18,926 bases of DNA from JBCCTJ01 sp039198585 (GCA_039198585.1 JBCCTJ010000019.1:1-18926), one strand, 5' to 3'; shown: positions 7,126-15,328, counted from the stretch's first letter. The notes: generated by a model not told the origin, from the letters alone. Numbers and translations: made by a program.

Positions 7126-8127
7126 ATGTATTTTTTAGTTTCTCCTTATTTAATAGTCCTAGTTGTTCTGCTATCTTTCTTAGCTGTTTTGCAGGTACTT
7201 TTTATGAGCATTAAGATGGTACCACAAAGTGAAGAATGGACAATAGAGCGATTCGGTCGCTTTGCAAAGGTTATCAAGCCAGGACTTAACTTCATTATTC
7301 CTTTTGTGGATCGAGTTTCTGTTAGACTCAGTATGCGCGAAAGAGTTTTAGACGTGCCTCCACAGTGTATTATCACAGCTGATAATGCTACTGTCACAGT
7401 CGATGGGGTCGTTTTTTTTCAGATCTTTGATGCCTATAAAGCTGCTTATGAAGTCGCAGAATTGGAAGTAGCGATTACACAACTAGCTATTACCAATATC
7501 CGAACGGTTATGGGAGAAATGGAGCTAGATAAGCTACTTTCTAATAGGGAAATGATTAATGCAAAGCTCCTCAGTGTAATTGATATAGCGACGGATCCTT
7601 GGGGTGTCAAGGTAGTACGGATAGAAATCAAAGATATTACACCGCCTGCTGACCTCCAAGATTCGATGGCCAAACAGATGAAAGCAGAGCGAGACCGAAG
7701 AGCCACGATCTTAATAGCAGAGGCTGATAGAAAAGCAGCTACTTTAAGAGCTGAAGGAGAAAGTAAGGCCCGTATACTCAATGCTGAAGCTGGTAAAGCT
7801 GCGAAAATTTTAGAGGCAGAAGCAGAGAAACAAAAAGCTATTTTAGAGGCGCAAGGACGTGAAAAATTTGCTGCAGCAGAAGCACGTGCTATTAAACTAG
7901 TAGCTGATGCTATTAAAAAAGGAGGAGAAAAAGCTCCTCAATACTTTTTAGGAAGCAAATATATTGAGTCTTTTAAGAAAGTGAGTACATCACAAAATAG
8001 TAAGCTCATATTGATGCCCTTTGAAACCAGCAGTATCTTGAGCAGTATAGCTACAATCGCAAAGATAGGAAAAGAGGTGCTTCAAGAAGACCATTCAAAA
8101 CTAAAAGAAGAGCATATTAGTCAATAG
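7126..8127 (+). CDS. SPFH/Band 7 (stomatin-like, QmcA-type) membrane protein
   Basis: This gene encodes 333 residues from ATG 7126, chosen because it follows the promoter and directly begins the membrane anchor. Residues 1-27 form one hydrophobic helix. An SPFH domain follows, with VPQSEEWTIERFGRF, a KPGLNFIIPFVDRV element and the ERVLDVPPQ strand. The C-terminal part is an Ala/Glu/Lys-rich coiled coil with repeated AEA/AEG units of the kind that drives ring assembly in stomatin and prohibitin families. Proteins of this group form large membrane-bound oligomers that organise microdomains and modulate membrane proteases. Many bacterial stomatin-like genes have an NfeD partner next to them; none is visible here, and the next gene is a glutamate dehydrogenase. 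The length is normal and the gene looks intact. Confidence 0.9.
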   Translation: MYFLVSPYLIVLVVLLSFLAVLQVLFMSIKMVPQSEEWTIERFGRFAKVIKPGLNFIIPFVDRVSVRLSMRERVLDVPPQCIITADNATVTVDGVVFFQIFDAYKAAYEVAELEVAITQLAITNIRTVMGEMELDKLLSNREMINAKLLSVIDIATDPWGVKVVRIEIKDITPPADLQDSMAKQMKAERDRRATILIAEADRKAATLRAEGESKARILNAEAGKAAKILEAEAEKQKAILEAQGREKFAAAEARAIKLVADAIKKGGEKAPQYFLGSKYIESFKKVSTSQNSKLILMPFETSSILSSIATIAKIGKEVLQEDHSKLKEEHISQ

Positions 8128-8162
8128 TAAGCAAGTTATTCTTTGTAACAAAAAAATTACTT

Positions 8163-8191
8163 TTTGCTTATCAATAAGTTTTGTATATTTG
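8163..8191 (+). promoter_or_regulatory. Promoter for glutamate dehydrogenase (TTTG-N17-TATATTTG)
   Basis: TTTG at 8163-8166 and TATATTTG at 8184-8191 are exact matches to the Bacteroidota -33 and -7 elements, 17 bases apart. Transcription would start near 8198, so in-frame starts at or before 8191 are unlikely, and both ATG 8216 and ATG 8273 remain possible. Confidence 0.6.
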
Positions 8192-8215
8192 GTTAGATTA
8201 AGTGCCCAAAAAAAT

Positions 8216-9532
8216 ATGAAGCAAAAAAAAATATCCCTCAAGTACCTAGTAGGATTTCTATTAATAACTATTATGAATACACCATCTCAGTATGCTAATC
8301 AGGCAAGTAACTACCAAGATGTTTTAGCGAGGCTACACGCTGCTAGGAGCCATAGCATAATATCTTCACCTCTTTACTTGATATTACAACAACCAGAGAA
8401 GCAGATTACACTTTCTCTCCCTGTACAACTGGGTGATCAAGTGACGGTATTTAAAGCCTATCGAGTTACCCACTTTACGATGAATGGCTTATTTCCTGCG
8501 AAAGGAGGGATACGATGGGATATGAGCGTGAACCTTGACGAAGTAAAAGCATTGTCTTTATTAATGCTTCTCAAGTGTGTACTTTGGAACCTCCCTTTCT
8601 CAGGCGGCAAAGGAGGTATTGTTTGTAATCCGAAAGAGCTAACTGATCAAGCAAAAGAGCTGCTTATGAGAGCCTATACCCGCGCACTTGCTAGCAACAT
8701 TGGTTCTGATCTAGACATCCCCGCTCCTGATATTGGAACAGGAGAAAAAGAGATGCTATGGATGATGGATGAGTACAGAAGTATTAGTGGTCGTCTCGAC
8801 TATGCTGTTGTGACAGGTAAGCCTATTGATCGAGGAGGATCTTATGGTAGAAAAGCTGCTACAGGACGAGGTACTGCTATCTTTACACTCTTGGGATTGG
8901 ATAAGCTGGGGATCGATCGATCATCGGCAGCTTTTGCGATCCAAGGCTTCGGCAATGTGGCTATACATACTGCTGAGTACTTAGATCAGCAAGGATGCAA
9001 AATTACACATCTCAGTGACCGATCTGGAACTTATTATAATCCTAATGGTATCCCTATCCCAGAAGCTATTCAGTATAAGAGTAAACATAAGACCCTTAAA
9101 GGGTTTCAGGGTGCCCAGCAGGTCAAGCAAGATATTATTGTAGCTAGTGTAGATGTACTGATACTTGCCGCAGGAGAAAATGCAATCAACACAAAGAATG
9201 TTCATCGTGTAGCAGCTCGATTGATTGTAGAAGGCGCCAATAATCCTATTACTGTGAAAGCTCAAAGTGTACTTACGGATAGAAAAATCATGGTACTGGC
9301 TGATATTCTTGTCAATGGTGGTGGTGTATATGTATCTTTCTTGGAATGGCTGCAAAATAAACAACGTCGACAGTGGAGCTTGGAAGAGGTAAATGAAAAA
9401 CTAGATGAACAAATATATCTTCTTTTTAATGATGTATATGAACTGGCTCAACAAAAGAACATTACCATCAGATTGGCTGCTTACATTATTGTACTTGATA
9501 AACTACAAAAGCGTTATGAGGGCAATAAGTAA
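8216..9532 (+). CDS. gdhA: Glutamate dehydrogenase (Glu/Leu/Phe/Val family)
   Basis: The enzyme catalyses reversible oxidative deamination of glutamate to 2-oxoglutarate with NAD(P). From ATG 8216 it has 438 residues. Substrate and catalytic residues are in place: K96 (FPAKGGIRW), K120, K132 (SGGKGG) and D172 (PAPDIGTGEKEM), with exactly the spacing of the classical K89/K113/K125/D165 set. VTGKP..RGGSYGR..ATGRG and the Rossmann motif GFGNVA (244-249) follow. The late VSFLEW segment has the Ser found in glutamate-specific members. Oddity: the first 20 or so residues (MKQKKISLKYLVGFLLITIM) resemble a signal peptide or anchor, which is unusual for this cytoplasmic enzyme. Starting at ATG 8273 (419 residues) removes it and restores the normal family length. 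Start confidence is therefore low; identity is sure. Confidence 0.93.
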   Translation: MKQKKISLKYLVGFLLITIMNTPSQYANQASNYQDVLARLHAARSHSIISSPLYLILQQPEKQITLSLPVQLGDQVTVFKAYRVTHFTMNGLFPAKGGIRWDMSVNLDEVKALSLLMLLKCVLWNLPFSGGKGGIVCNPKELTDQAKELLMRAYTRALASNIGSDLDIPAPDIGTGEKEMLWMMDEYRSISGRLDYAVVTGKPIDRGGSYGRKAATGRGTAIFTLLGLDKLGIDRSSAAFAIQGFGNVAIHTAEYLDQQGCKITHLSDRSGTYYNPNGIPIPEAIQYKSKHKTLKGFQGAQQVKQDIIVASVDVLILAAGENAINTKNVHRVAARLIVEGANNPITVKAQSVLTDRKIMVLADILVNGGGVYVSFLEWLQNKQRRQWSLEEVNEKLDEQIYLLFNDVYELAQQKNITIRLAAYIIVLDKLQKRYEGNK

Positions 9533-9811
9533 CTTGCTGTCTACTTGTTTAGTAAAAACCAGTCAAAAGTAGAGATTTTTTTGTTCAGGTCTATAAGCAA
9601 AAAAAGAGGTAGAATTCACCGATTTTCCTACTTTCCCCACCAGAAAAACCACATTTCTCACTAAAATCAGAGAAAGGATTATTATCCCATAGATTTTACT
9701 TTTTCCTGACTTTTGCTCTTTCTTGAAATAAGTTAATTGATTTTGATATTAGCTATTTCTCTATTTATAGCCCATAATAGTCTCTATAATTTTCCTTGAG
9801 AGTATTCCTAC
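9533..9811. other. Intergenic, no gene seen
   Basis: These 279 AT-rich bases lie between the dehydrogenase stop and the transposase remnant. No reading frame with gene-like content, RNA gene or clear terminator was found. It may include the 3' flank of the decayed insertion sequence, but I could not assign a terminal inverted repeat. Confidence 0.5.
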
Positions 9812-10560
9812 CTAAGAAGAGTCTGTATAAAGTCCATAGATAGATTCCGCATCTGTCCCAAAGTATCCTATAATACGTTTCAAAAGTGGTGTTAAGCTAA
9901 TGATGGGTTCTTGATCCAAGTCAGTCCTCTCATTTTTAGTACTTGAATGTAGCGGAATAAGTAAGTAAAAGAAGGAGTTTCTTCTACTGTTTTACCTACT
10001 TTTTCTATTTGCTTGGCGGGTTGTATGAGCAGTTTTTTTATCTGATGCGTTACACGAATGACCTCCATGAAAAGTGGTAAGTGAGTTTTACCACTAGTAG
10101 CCAGTGATAAAATTACTTGCCTGAGACTGGGAAGACCATTTTTTGAGTAGCCATAAGTAACCTCTAAGCTTTTTTTGCTCTTCTTGATTATAGAGTATTC
10201 TCCATAGAGACTCAAGCTTGTTGTATCGATGTAGATGGTTTTTCTAAGTAGATTAAGCTGCCCTACAATACTCAACACTGCATCAGGTAAGAGCTTTGTA
10301 AGTCCAATTATTCATGAATAGCATCTAAACATCTTACCCCAGACAATCATCTGTAAATTATTCCGCTTTTAGAGGCAAACCCATGAGCTTATGAATAGTC
10401 TTATTACTAAGAAAATAGCTGAACATATAAAGCCTCGTGCTAGTGAAGTCAATGGTACTCAGTATCATTCGCAGTAACCCTCTCCTCATGGTAACATAAG
10501 CTCTTTTTTCTTTAGCAACAGGCAATATTTTATGAAAATCATTAAAAAAATAGGATAACG
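9812..10560 (-). pseudogene. Decayed IS1634-like transposase
   Basis: Read on the minus strand, pieces of one transposase appear in order in different frames. The N-terminal part (about 10360-10560) reads LLRMILSTIDFTSTRLYMF and SYFLSNKTIHKLMGLP, then hits a TAA at 10358-10360. FTDDCLG and LDAIHE then follow in shifted frames. The central piece (9895-about 10320) gives TIYIDTTSLSLYGEY and YGYSKNGLPSLRQVILSL, with the first catalytic Asp region of DDE enzymes. It then jumps directly to the family's C-terminal segment (ETPSFTYLFRYIQVLKMRG), implying an internal deletion of the rest of the catalytic core. A frameshift near 9892 separates the last piece, LLKRIIGYFGTDAESIYGL, which ends at 9812. 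No function is possible. The family call is from motif memory of IS1634/IS4-group proteins. Confidence 0.75.
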
Positions 10561-10867
10561 TATCATTAAGGACACTCAGGAGAATACAAAACTGTAAAAA
10601 TCATTAAAAAATAGCTCTATAGGCGACTCTATTAACACTTTTTTAGATAAGAACCAATTTCTCGGGGGCTAAACATTTAACTTTGTCAAAGTAAAAAAAA
10701 TAACTTTGAATTTTTATTTTTTTGATCATAACTGATATGTTCTCGTTCCTAAAGAGCGACCTCTGTGATCGATTACCACCTTTTGTTTTGACCGATTATT
10801 CAGTAAAAAGACCTCCGAATAGTTTAGGCAAGATAATTATCATTCACTCAGAGAAAGCGTCAATTCT
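10561..10867. other. Intergenic, no gene seen; short repeats and a palindrome
   Basis: This AT-rich stretch lies between the transposase remnant and the tRNA-Gln promoter. An approximate direct repeat (AATCATTAAAAAA core) occurs at 10535-10553 and 10596-10614. A perfect palindrome, ACTTTG-T-CAAAGT, is at 10680-10692, followed by TAACTTTG (10701-10708), a -7-like match with no gene behind it at the right distance. The open frame covering 10722-10988 runs into the tRNA and is not credible as a gene. Confidence 0.45.
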
Positions 10868-10899
10868 TTTGTACAGAAAAATAAAAATCATTAGCTTTG
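10868..10899 (+). promoter_or_regulatory. Promoter of tRNA-Gln / bL31 unit (TTTG-N20-TAGCTTTG)
   Basis: TTTG at 10868-10871 and TAGCTTTG at 10892-10899 match the -33 and -7 elements with 20-base spacing. The box ends 12 bases before the mature tRNA 5' end. The same arrangement precedes tRNA-Ile at the right end of the window. Confidence 0.7.
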
Positions 10900-10911
10900 T
10901 TGCCTTGAGAT

Positions 10912-10984
10912 TGTCCGATGGTGTAATTGGCAACACGTCTGGTTTTGGTCCAGAAGAGTCCGGGTTCGATCCCTGGTCGGACAA
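10912..10984 (+). tRNA. tRNA-Gln (anticodon TTG)
   Basis: It folds as a full cloverleaf of 73 bases. The acceptor TGTCCGA pairs perfectly with TCGGACA (10977-10983), with discriminator A. The anticodon stem TCTGG/CCAGA (10938-10942, 10950-10954) encloses loop TTTTGGT with anticodon TTG at 10945-10947, and the T arm carries GGTTCGATCC. CCA is not encoded, so it must be added enzymatically. The bL31 gene starts 20 bases later and is probably on the same transcript. Confidence 0.95.
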
Positions 10985-11004
10985 CTAAACAAAAATCAAC
11001 TGCT

Positions 11005-11259
11005 ATGAGAAAAGAAATTCACCCTGCTTATAATTTTGTCATTTTTATGGATATTAATAGCGGATTTAAGTTCCTTACCCGCTCTTCTATCTCTTCCAAA
11101 GAAACTATGAAATGGGAAGATGGCCAGACGTATCCTTTGGTACGTGTGGAGGTAAGCTCACAGTCTCATCCCTTTTTCACTGGCAACTTTACATTTGTAG
11201 GTACAGGTGGGAGAGTAGAAAAATTCATGAAAAAATACAATATTCAAAAAAAGAGCTAA
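11005..11259 (+). CDS. rpmE2: Ribosomal protein bL31, type B (zinc-free)
   Basis: This gene encodes 84 residues from ATG 11005; longer readings start inside the tRNA gene and are rejected. The protein is a component of the 50S subunit that helps bridge it to the 30S. Family landmarks are visible in order: the IHP N-terminus, VIFMDINSGFKFLTRSS, the SSKETMKWEDGQTYPLVRVEVS strand, SHPFFTGN, and the GTGGRVEKFMKKY C-terminal helix. There is no cysteine at all, so the CxxC zinc site of the type A form is absent and this is the C-minus type. It sits 20 bases after tRNA-Gln with no intervening terminator, suggesting one processed transcript, and 60 bases before holB. Confidence 0.96.
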   Translation: MRKEIHPAYNFVIFMDINSGFKFLTRSSISSKETMKWEDGQTYPLVRVEVSSQSHPFFTGNFTFVGTGGRVEKFMKKYNIQKKS

Positions 11260-11319
11260 TAGCAGACTGCCTTCTTATGCTCATAGATATTTATACAATC
11301 AGCATTTCAATACTTAGTC

Positions 11320-12447
11320 GTGCAATTCAAGAATATCATAGGATCGGAAGACTCTAAAGCCTATTTGAGACGCATCGTGGAGCACGCTACTATACCGCAT
11401 GCTCAGCTTCTATGGGGAAATCCAGGTTGTACAGCACTCCCATTAGCACTGGCTCTTGTTACCTACCTCCATTGTGAAAATAAGCAAGCAAACGATGCTT
11501 GTGGTCAATGTGATTCCTGTACAAAGATGACCAAACTACTGCATCCCGACTTGATATGGGTATTTCCAATGGGTAATATCAGTAGTGTTAAAAAAGAAAA
11601 TCAAGCAAATAAGTTGTTGCGCACGTGGACAACATTTATCCAAGATTCTCTCTATAGCAATATAGAAGATTGGGCATTGGCATTAGGTAGCGAAAGAAAA
11701 CAATTACAGATAGGACGCCCGCAAATAGAGAATATGCAGACCTTGCTAGGAAGAAAACCCTTCCAAAGTAAGTACAAAACTTTTTTAGTTTGGCTACCAG
11801 AATATTGTCATCCTGTTGCAGCTAATGCTATGTTGAAAATCGTGGAAGAACCACGACCTTTTACCATCTTTATTTTCATTAGCTTAGCCTATCATCATAT
11901 TTTGCCCACCTTACGATCACGTATGTGCCACATACATGTGCCCAACCTAACAGATGAAGAGATAGCAAGCGCACTTTATAGTAACCATCCTAAGATAGCG
12001 TCAGAGCGTATGCAAGAAATTGTTCAAATTACCCAAGGAGATTATAATCAAGCACAAAAAATAGCAGCCGGTGAAGTGAACAACTACTTTGAAGTTTTTG
12101 CCCACTGGCTACGTAGCACTTATCGTCATCAATGGAAAGCCATTGTAGATAGCTCAGAAGAATTTCATCACTATACTCTTATCGCACAAAAGAACTGGGT
12201 GGCCTATGCTATAGAAATGATCAGCACAACCCTGCATGCTTCGACAGGCAATCAACCAAAGAGGGGACTATCATTAGAAGCAGTTAAATTTTGCAACCGT
12301 CTATCAAAAACGGTCACACTCTCACAGCTAGAAGCTATTGTTGAGCAATTCTTAGTATTTCAAAATATTTTAACTCGTAATACCTATATGCGTCTTGCAT
12401 TTTTATCTATGTCTTTGCGAGTAGCGTCTATTTTTCGGAAAGTATAA
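11320..12447 (+). CDS. holB: DNA polymerase III delta' subunit
   Basis: This is the clamp-loader subunit that, with gamma/tau and delta, loads the sliding clamp at replication forks. It has 375 residues from GTG 11320; MQFKNIIG is the typical opening and no in-frame ATG lies upstream. The P-loop position reads GNPGCTAL (33-40), without the Lys-Thr/Ser of an ATPase, as expected for the non-hydrolysing delta'. Four cysteines (52, 61, 64, 67) form the zinc module. NAMLKIVEEP (169-178) and an SRMC segment (200-203) in place of the usual SRC motif follow. The C-terminal collar helices are diverged but of normal length. It may be transcribed with bL31 from the upstream tRNA promoter. Confidence 0.92.
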   Translation: MQFKNIIGSEDSKAYLRRIVEHATIPHAQLLWGNPGCTALPLALALVTYLHCENKQANDACGQCDSCTKMTKLLHPDLIWVFPMGNISSVKKENQANKLLRTWTTFIQDSLYSNIEDWALALGSERKQLQIGRPQIENMQTLLGRKPFQSKYKTFLVWLPEYCHPVAANAMLKIVEEPRPFTIFIFISLAYHHILPTLRSRMCHIHVPNLTDEEIASALYSNHPKIASERMQEIVQITQGDYNQAQKIAAGEVNNYFEVFAHWLRSTYRHQWKAIVDSSEEFHHYTLIAQKNWVAYAIEMISTTLHASTGNQPKRGLSLEAVKFCNRLSKTVTLSQLEAIVEQFLVFQNILTRNTYMRLAFLSMSLRVASIFRKV

Positions 12448-12544
12448 TTTTTTAATCGACAAAAACAATGGTATCCATGTAATTTTTTTCTCAAAACTTT
12501 AAAAAACTAGCAATAAAATCTTAAGTTATCATCATATTACATCA

Positions 12545-13291
12545 ATGATAGTCATGTTTTTCAGAAAGGAACAACAACTCTCTATAAACAGTATGATATT
12601 AGTACATGGAATGAAGATCCACATTATGAGAAAACCTATCAAACACAGCTACCTGCGGCTAAAAGAAAAAGACGGCTCCATCCATGTCTCTATTCCACTT
12701 ACCAAAACAGATGCACAGATACGCATGTTTGTGAGTCAGCATATCGTGTGGATCCAAAAACAGCTAAAAAAAATTAATAGAAAATCTTTTGCAGAAAGGA
12801 TGATCCTACAAGCATTACCTGCTCTCGTTCACTGGTTAGGTAAAGCCTATGAAGTAAAAACTACCTATAGCCAAACGGATTTTAGTATCAAGCCAGACCA
12901 AAATAATATACTCAACATCAAAATGCCTCCTGATACATCAGCTGAACTCCTTAATGTAGCATGGGACAGATTTTGTGAAGATACAGTTCGTACAATTATA
13001 CAGAAACTAATCCCTCGGTGGGAAAAAAAGATAGGTGTTCAAGTGAAGAAAATAATGTACAAGAAGATGAGTACATGCTGGGGGAGCTGCACACCTGCTA
13101 GTCAAAGGATATCAATCAATACTAAGCTAGCTCAGCATAATCCCGGGTGCATAGAGTATGTATTGGTTCATGAGCTTGTGCATTTTTTAGAAGCGAGTCA
13201 CAACAGACGTTTTCATAGTTTGATGAGTCAATATCTGCCTAGCTGGGAAAAATGGAAAAAGCTTTTGAAAGATCGTTATGCTACTTTTTAG
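12545..13291 (+). CDS. YgjP-type (DUF45) zinc metallopeptidase-like protein
   Basis: This gene encodes 248 residues from ATG 12545; a start at M17 (12593) is also reasonable, since the conserved part begins near residue 23. The family signature is complete: the CWGSC element (178-182), RISINTKLA, then VHELVHFLEASH with H209, E210, H213 and H219 as the HExxH...H zinc site, and a C-terminal W-rich helix. The N-terminal half (about 23-110) is the family's beta-rich region with R37-L-K and the VSQHIVWIQKQL helix. It is a cytoplasmic protein with no signal peptide. Its substrate is unknown; related YgjP/SprT-like genes occur near DNA metabolism genes. It lies 97 bases after holB in an AT-rich gap without an obvious promoter. 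Confidence 0.88.
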   Translation: MIVMFFRKEQQLSINSMILVHGMKIHIMRKPIKHSYLRLKEKDGSIHVSIPLTKTDAQIRMFVSQHIVWIQKQLKKINRKSFAERMILQALPALVHWLGKAYEVKTTYSQTDFSIKPDQNNILNIKMPPDTSAELLNVAWDRFCEDTVRTIIQKLIPRWEKKIGVQVKKIMYKKMSTCWGSCTPASQRISINTKLAQHNPGCIEYVLVHELVHFLEASHNRRFHSLMSQYLPSWEKWKKLLKDRYATF

Positions 13292-13335
13292 TATTGGTTG
13301 AAGGTCAAGATTAGCACAGTTCTAAGTCAAATTAG

Positions 13336-13343
13336 TACTTTTG
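13336..13343 (+). promoter_or_regulatory. -7-type box (TACTTTTG) abutting the rimM start
   Basis: TACTTTTG fits TAnnTTTG and ends four bases before the ATG at 13348, the same geometry as at 5476-5483. No -33 TTTG is present at the expected distance, so use as a promoter, and a leaderless transcript, is only suggested. Confidence 0.4.
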
Positions 13344-13347
13344 AGGT

Positions 13348-13887
13348 ATGAGCATTATAAGCTACATGAACAGCAAAGACTACTGGTCTGTTGGAAAAAT
13401 AAGAAGAGAAAAACATAATAGCCAATATTGGGAAGTTCATATGCAGCATGAAGTAAAGAATTTAGTTCCCTTGAAGCAAATTTTTATTCTACTGCATCAT
13501 ACCTATGTTCCTTGGCAAGTCATGAGTTGGGAGGCTACTAAAACACAAGTACATGTATTAATAGCTAATGACCATGCATTAGCAGATAGCAATCCTATGC
13601 AGTATCAAGAAATTTTTGTCCCTCTTGCCATGATTGAGCCCTATTTAGAAAAGTCTCCACGCAGAGTTGTCGATTACGCTGTATACAATCACAAACAACA
13701 CCTGCTAGGATATGTACAGCAGGTTGTCCCGCGTACCCTTCAGCCCATTTTGTCGATTAAGTCTGAAGAAGGGGACTTTCTAGTACCCTTTCATGAAGCA
13801 ATCGTTACTACTATCAATCATAAAGAAAAAAAAATAGTGCTCACATTACCTGCTGACTATTTAGTAACTATAAGAACCAACAAATGA
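13348..13887 (+). CDS. rimM: Ribosome maturation factor RimM
   Basis: This gene encodes 179 residues, the usual length for RimM, which binds ribosomal protein uS19 and assists 30S head assembly. The sequence is diverged, but the arrangement fits. The N-terminal barrel opens with DYWSVGKIRREKH, and a central EIFVPLAMIEPYL links to a PRC-like barrel with DYAVYNHKQHLLGYVQQVV, QPILSIKSEEGDFLVPFHEAIV and the terminal KKIVLTLPADYL, which is the typical LVPF..., I.L.LP..LL ending. The glycine-rich GxxGEV loop of the first barrel is degraded here (HNSQYWEV). hisS follows 37 bases downstream with no terminator, so co-transcription is likely. The identification rests mainly on the C-terminal half and the length. 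Confidence 0.8.
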   Translation: MSIISYMNSKDYWSVGKIRREKHNSQYWEVHMQHEVKNLVPLKQIFILLHHTYVPWQVMSWEATKTQVHVLIANDHALADSNPMQYQEIFVPLAMIEPYLEKSPRRVVDYAVYNHKQHLLGYVQQVVPRTLQPILSIKSEEGDFLVPFHEAIVTTINHKEKKIVLTLPADYLVTIRTNK

Positions 13888-13924
13888 TCCATGCCCTCTT
13901 TATCGGCTGGGTTTTCCAACCAAA

Positions 13925-15307
13925 ATGATTATGAGTCAAAAAAAAACTAGTTTACCTTCAGGAGTACGTGATATGCATCCTTCTTCCCTGATGCTACGTG
14001 AGCATATTATAACGACTCTCAAACGATATTTTCAACGTTATAGTTTCATGCCACTGGAAACACCAGCCATTGAGTCACTTCATACGCTCATGGGTAAGTA
14101 TGGACAAGAAGGAGACCAGCTGATCTTTAAGATACTCAATTCAGGGGATTTTCGTAAAAGACTGACTACGGACTTTCTTAGTGTCTCATCAAGATCAGCA
14201 GTAGAGCAAGTTGCAGAAAAGGGATTGCGATATGACCTAACCTTGCCTCTGGCAAGGTATGTTGCTCAACATAGCGGTCAATTAGTATTTCCTTTCAGAC
14301 GTTATCAAATACAACCAGTTTGGCGGGCTGATCGTCCACAAAAAGGTCGGTATCGCGAGTTTTACCAATGTGATATTGATATAGTAGGCAGTAATTCTCT
14401 TTTCGCTGAAGCAGAAATTTTAGCATTAGTACATGAAGTAATGCAAGCACTAGGCCTCAAAGATTGTATGATCTTGCTGAATCATCGTGGCATCTTTCAA
14501 GCACTAGCCACCACTATGGGCATCCCCAACCAAGAGCAAATGCTTTGCCGCATACTAGATAAGCGTGATAAGGTAGGCGATGAAAAGGTGATTGCTTTAC
14601 TCAAAGAAGCAGGCTGCACTCAGCATGCTATCGATGCAATCAGCTGGATTTTCAATCCTATTCCTGATAATCCACAAGCTCAGCTATTTCTCCTACAAGA
14701 GAAATTAGGCAATAACCCTGCAGGGGAAAAAGCCCTTGAAGATCTAAGAGTTATTTACAGGTACCTCAATTGTTTTAATTTAGAAAATAGGCAACTCATG
14801 TTTTCGCCTACTCTTGCCAGAGGTATGGACTATTATACAGGGGCTATTTTTGAGATTACTTCAAAGGCATCAGATATAGGTAGTTTGGCTGGGGGCGGAC
14901 GCTACGACCAACTTACCGAAATTTTTGGCCTCAAAGATACTTCAGGAGTAGGTATTTCATTCGGACTTGAGCGTATCTATGACTTAATGCTAGCTAATAA
15001 TCTTTTCCCTCTACAAGTGGCTATTACCACTCAGCTATTGATTATTCCAATGTTGCAAGAAGCAGAAAAAATCAGCATTGACTACTTAGTTAAAAGCCGA
15101 CAAGAAGGCATCATTACTGAGCTTTTCCCTTACTCGCATCACTTGCGTAAAGGGCTCCGCTATGCTCAAAAACAAGATATTGGCTGGGTAGCCATCCTGG
15201 GAGAAGAAGAGATATCTAGTCACTATATTAGTCTCAAAAACATGAGAAAAGGTGTACAAAAAAAGTGCATATTTGGTGAAATGATAAACCTACTAAAAGA
15301 AAAGTAG
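13925..15307 (+). CDS. hisS: Histidyl-tRNA synthetase
   Basis: This gene encodes 460 residues from ATG 13925; the ATG two codons later is equally plausible. It is a class II synthetase that charges tRNA-His. Motif 2 spans residues 125-152 (FRRYQIQPVWRADRPQKGR then EFYQCDID). The histidine-specific motifs are RYDLTLPLARY (102-112) and ARGMDYYTG (298-306), with GGGRYDQL (323-330), and motif 3 is GISFGLERI (343-351). The C-terminal anticodon-binding domain begins near 365. The RADRPQKGR form and an insert after residue 60 (DQLIFKILNSGDF) are those I associate with Bacteroidota enzymes. It lies between rimM and ebfC with gaps of 37 and 33 bases and appears intact. Confidence 0.97.
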   Translation: MIMSQKKTSLPSGVRDMHPSSLMLREHIITTLKRYFQRYSFMPLETPAIESLHTLMGKYGQEGDQLIFKILNSGDFRKRLTTDFLSVSSRSAVEQVAEKGLRYDLTLPLARYVAQHSGQLVFPFRRYQIQPVWRADRPQKGRYREFYQCDIDIVGSNSLFAEAEILALVHEVMQALGLKDCMILLNHRGIFQALATTMGIPNQEQMLCRILDKRDKVGDEKVIALLKEAGCTQHAIDAISWIFNPIPDNPQAQLFLLQEKLGNNPAGEKALEDLRVIYRYLNCFNLENRQLMFSPTLARGMDYYTGAIFEITSKASDIGSLAGGGRYDQLTEIFGLKDTSGVGISFGLERIYDLMLANNLFPLQVAITTQLLIIPMLQEAEKISIDYLVKSRQEGIITELFPYSHHLRKGLRYAQKQDIGWVAILGEEEISSHYISLKNMRKGVQKKCIFGEMINLLKEK

Positions 15308-15328
15308 CCCTATGTTCTAGCATTAACA

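Noticed and set aside
7446..7781. Minus-strand Ala/Ser-rich frame within the SPFH gene
   Set aside because: It is a shadow of the Ala/Glu/Lys coiled-coil codons on the real strand.
8128..8172. TAAGCAA/TTGCTTA inverted repeat after the SPFH gene as a terminator
   Set aside because: AT-rich arms with a long loop and no T-run after the stem; the right arm overlaps the dehydrogenase -33 element.
8981..9364. Minus-strand frame within glutamate dehydrogenase
   Set aside because: It overlaps the conserved NAD-binding part of an unambiguous enzyme; no promoter or family features.
9600..10720. Terminal inverted repeats of the decayed insertion sequence
   Set aside because: A similar GAGAAAT..TGGTT segment occurs on both sides but in direct, not inverted, orientation, and no matching ends or target duplication could be aligned with confidence.
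10722..10988. Open frame of 88 codons before and across tRNA-Gln
   Set aside because: It spans the tRNA promoter and ends inside the tRNA gene; its translation has no recognisable features.
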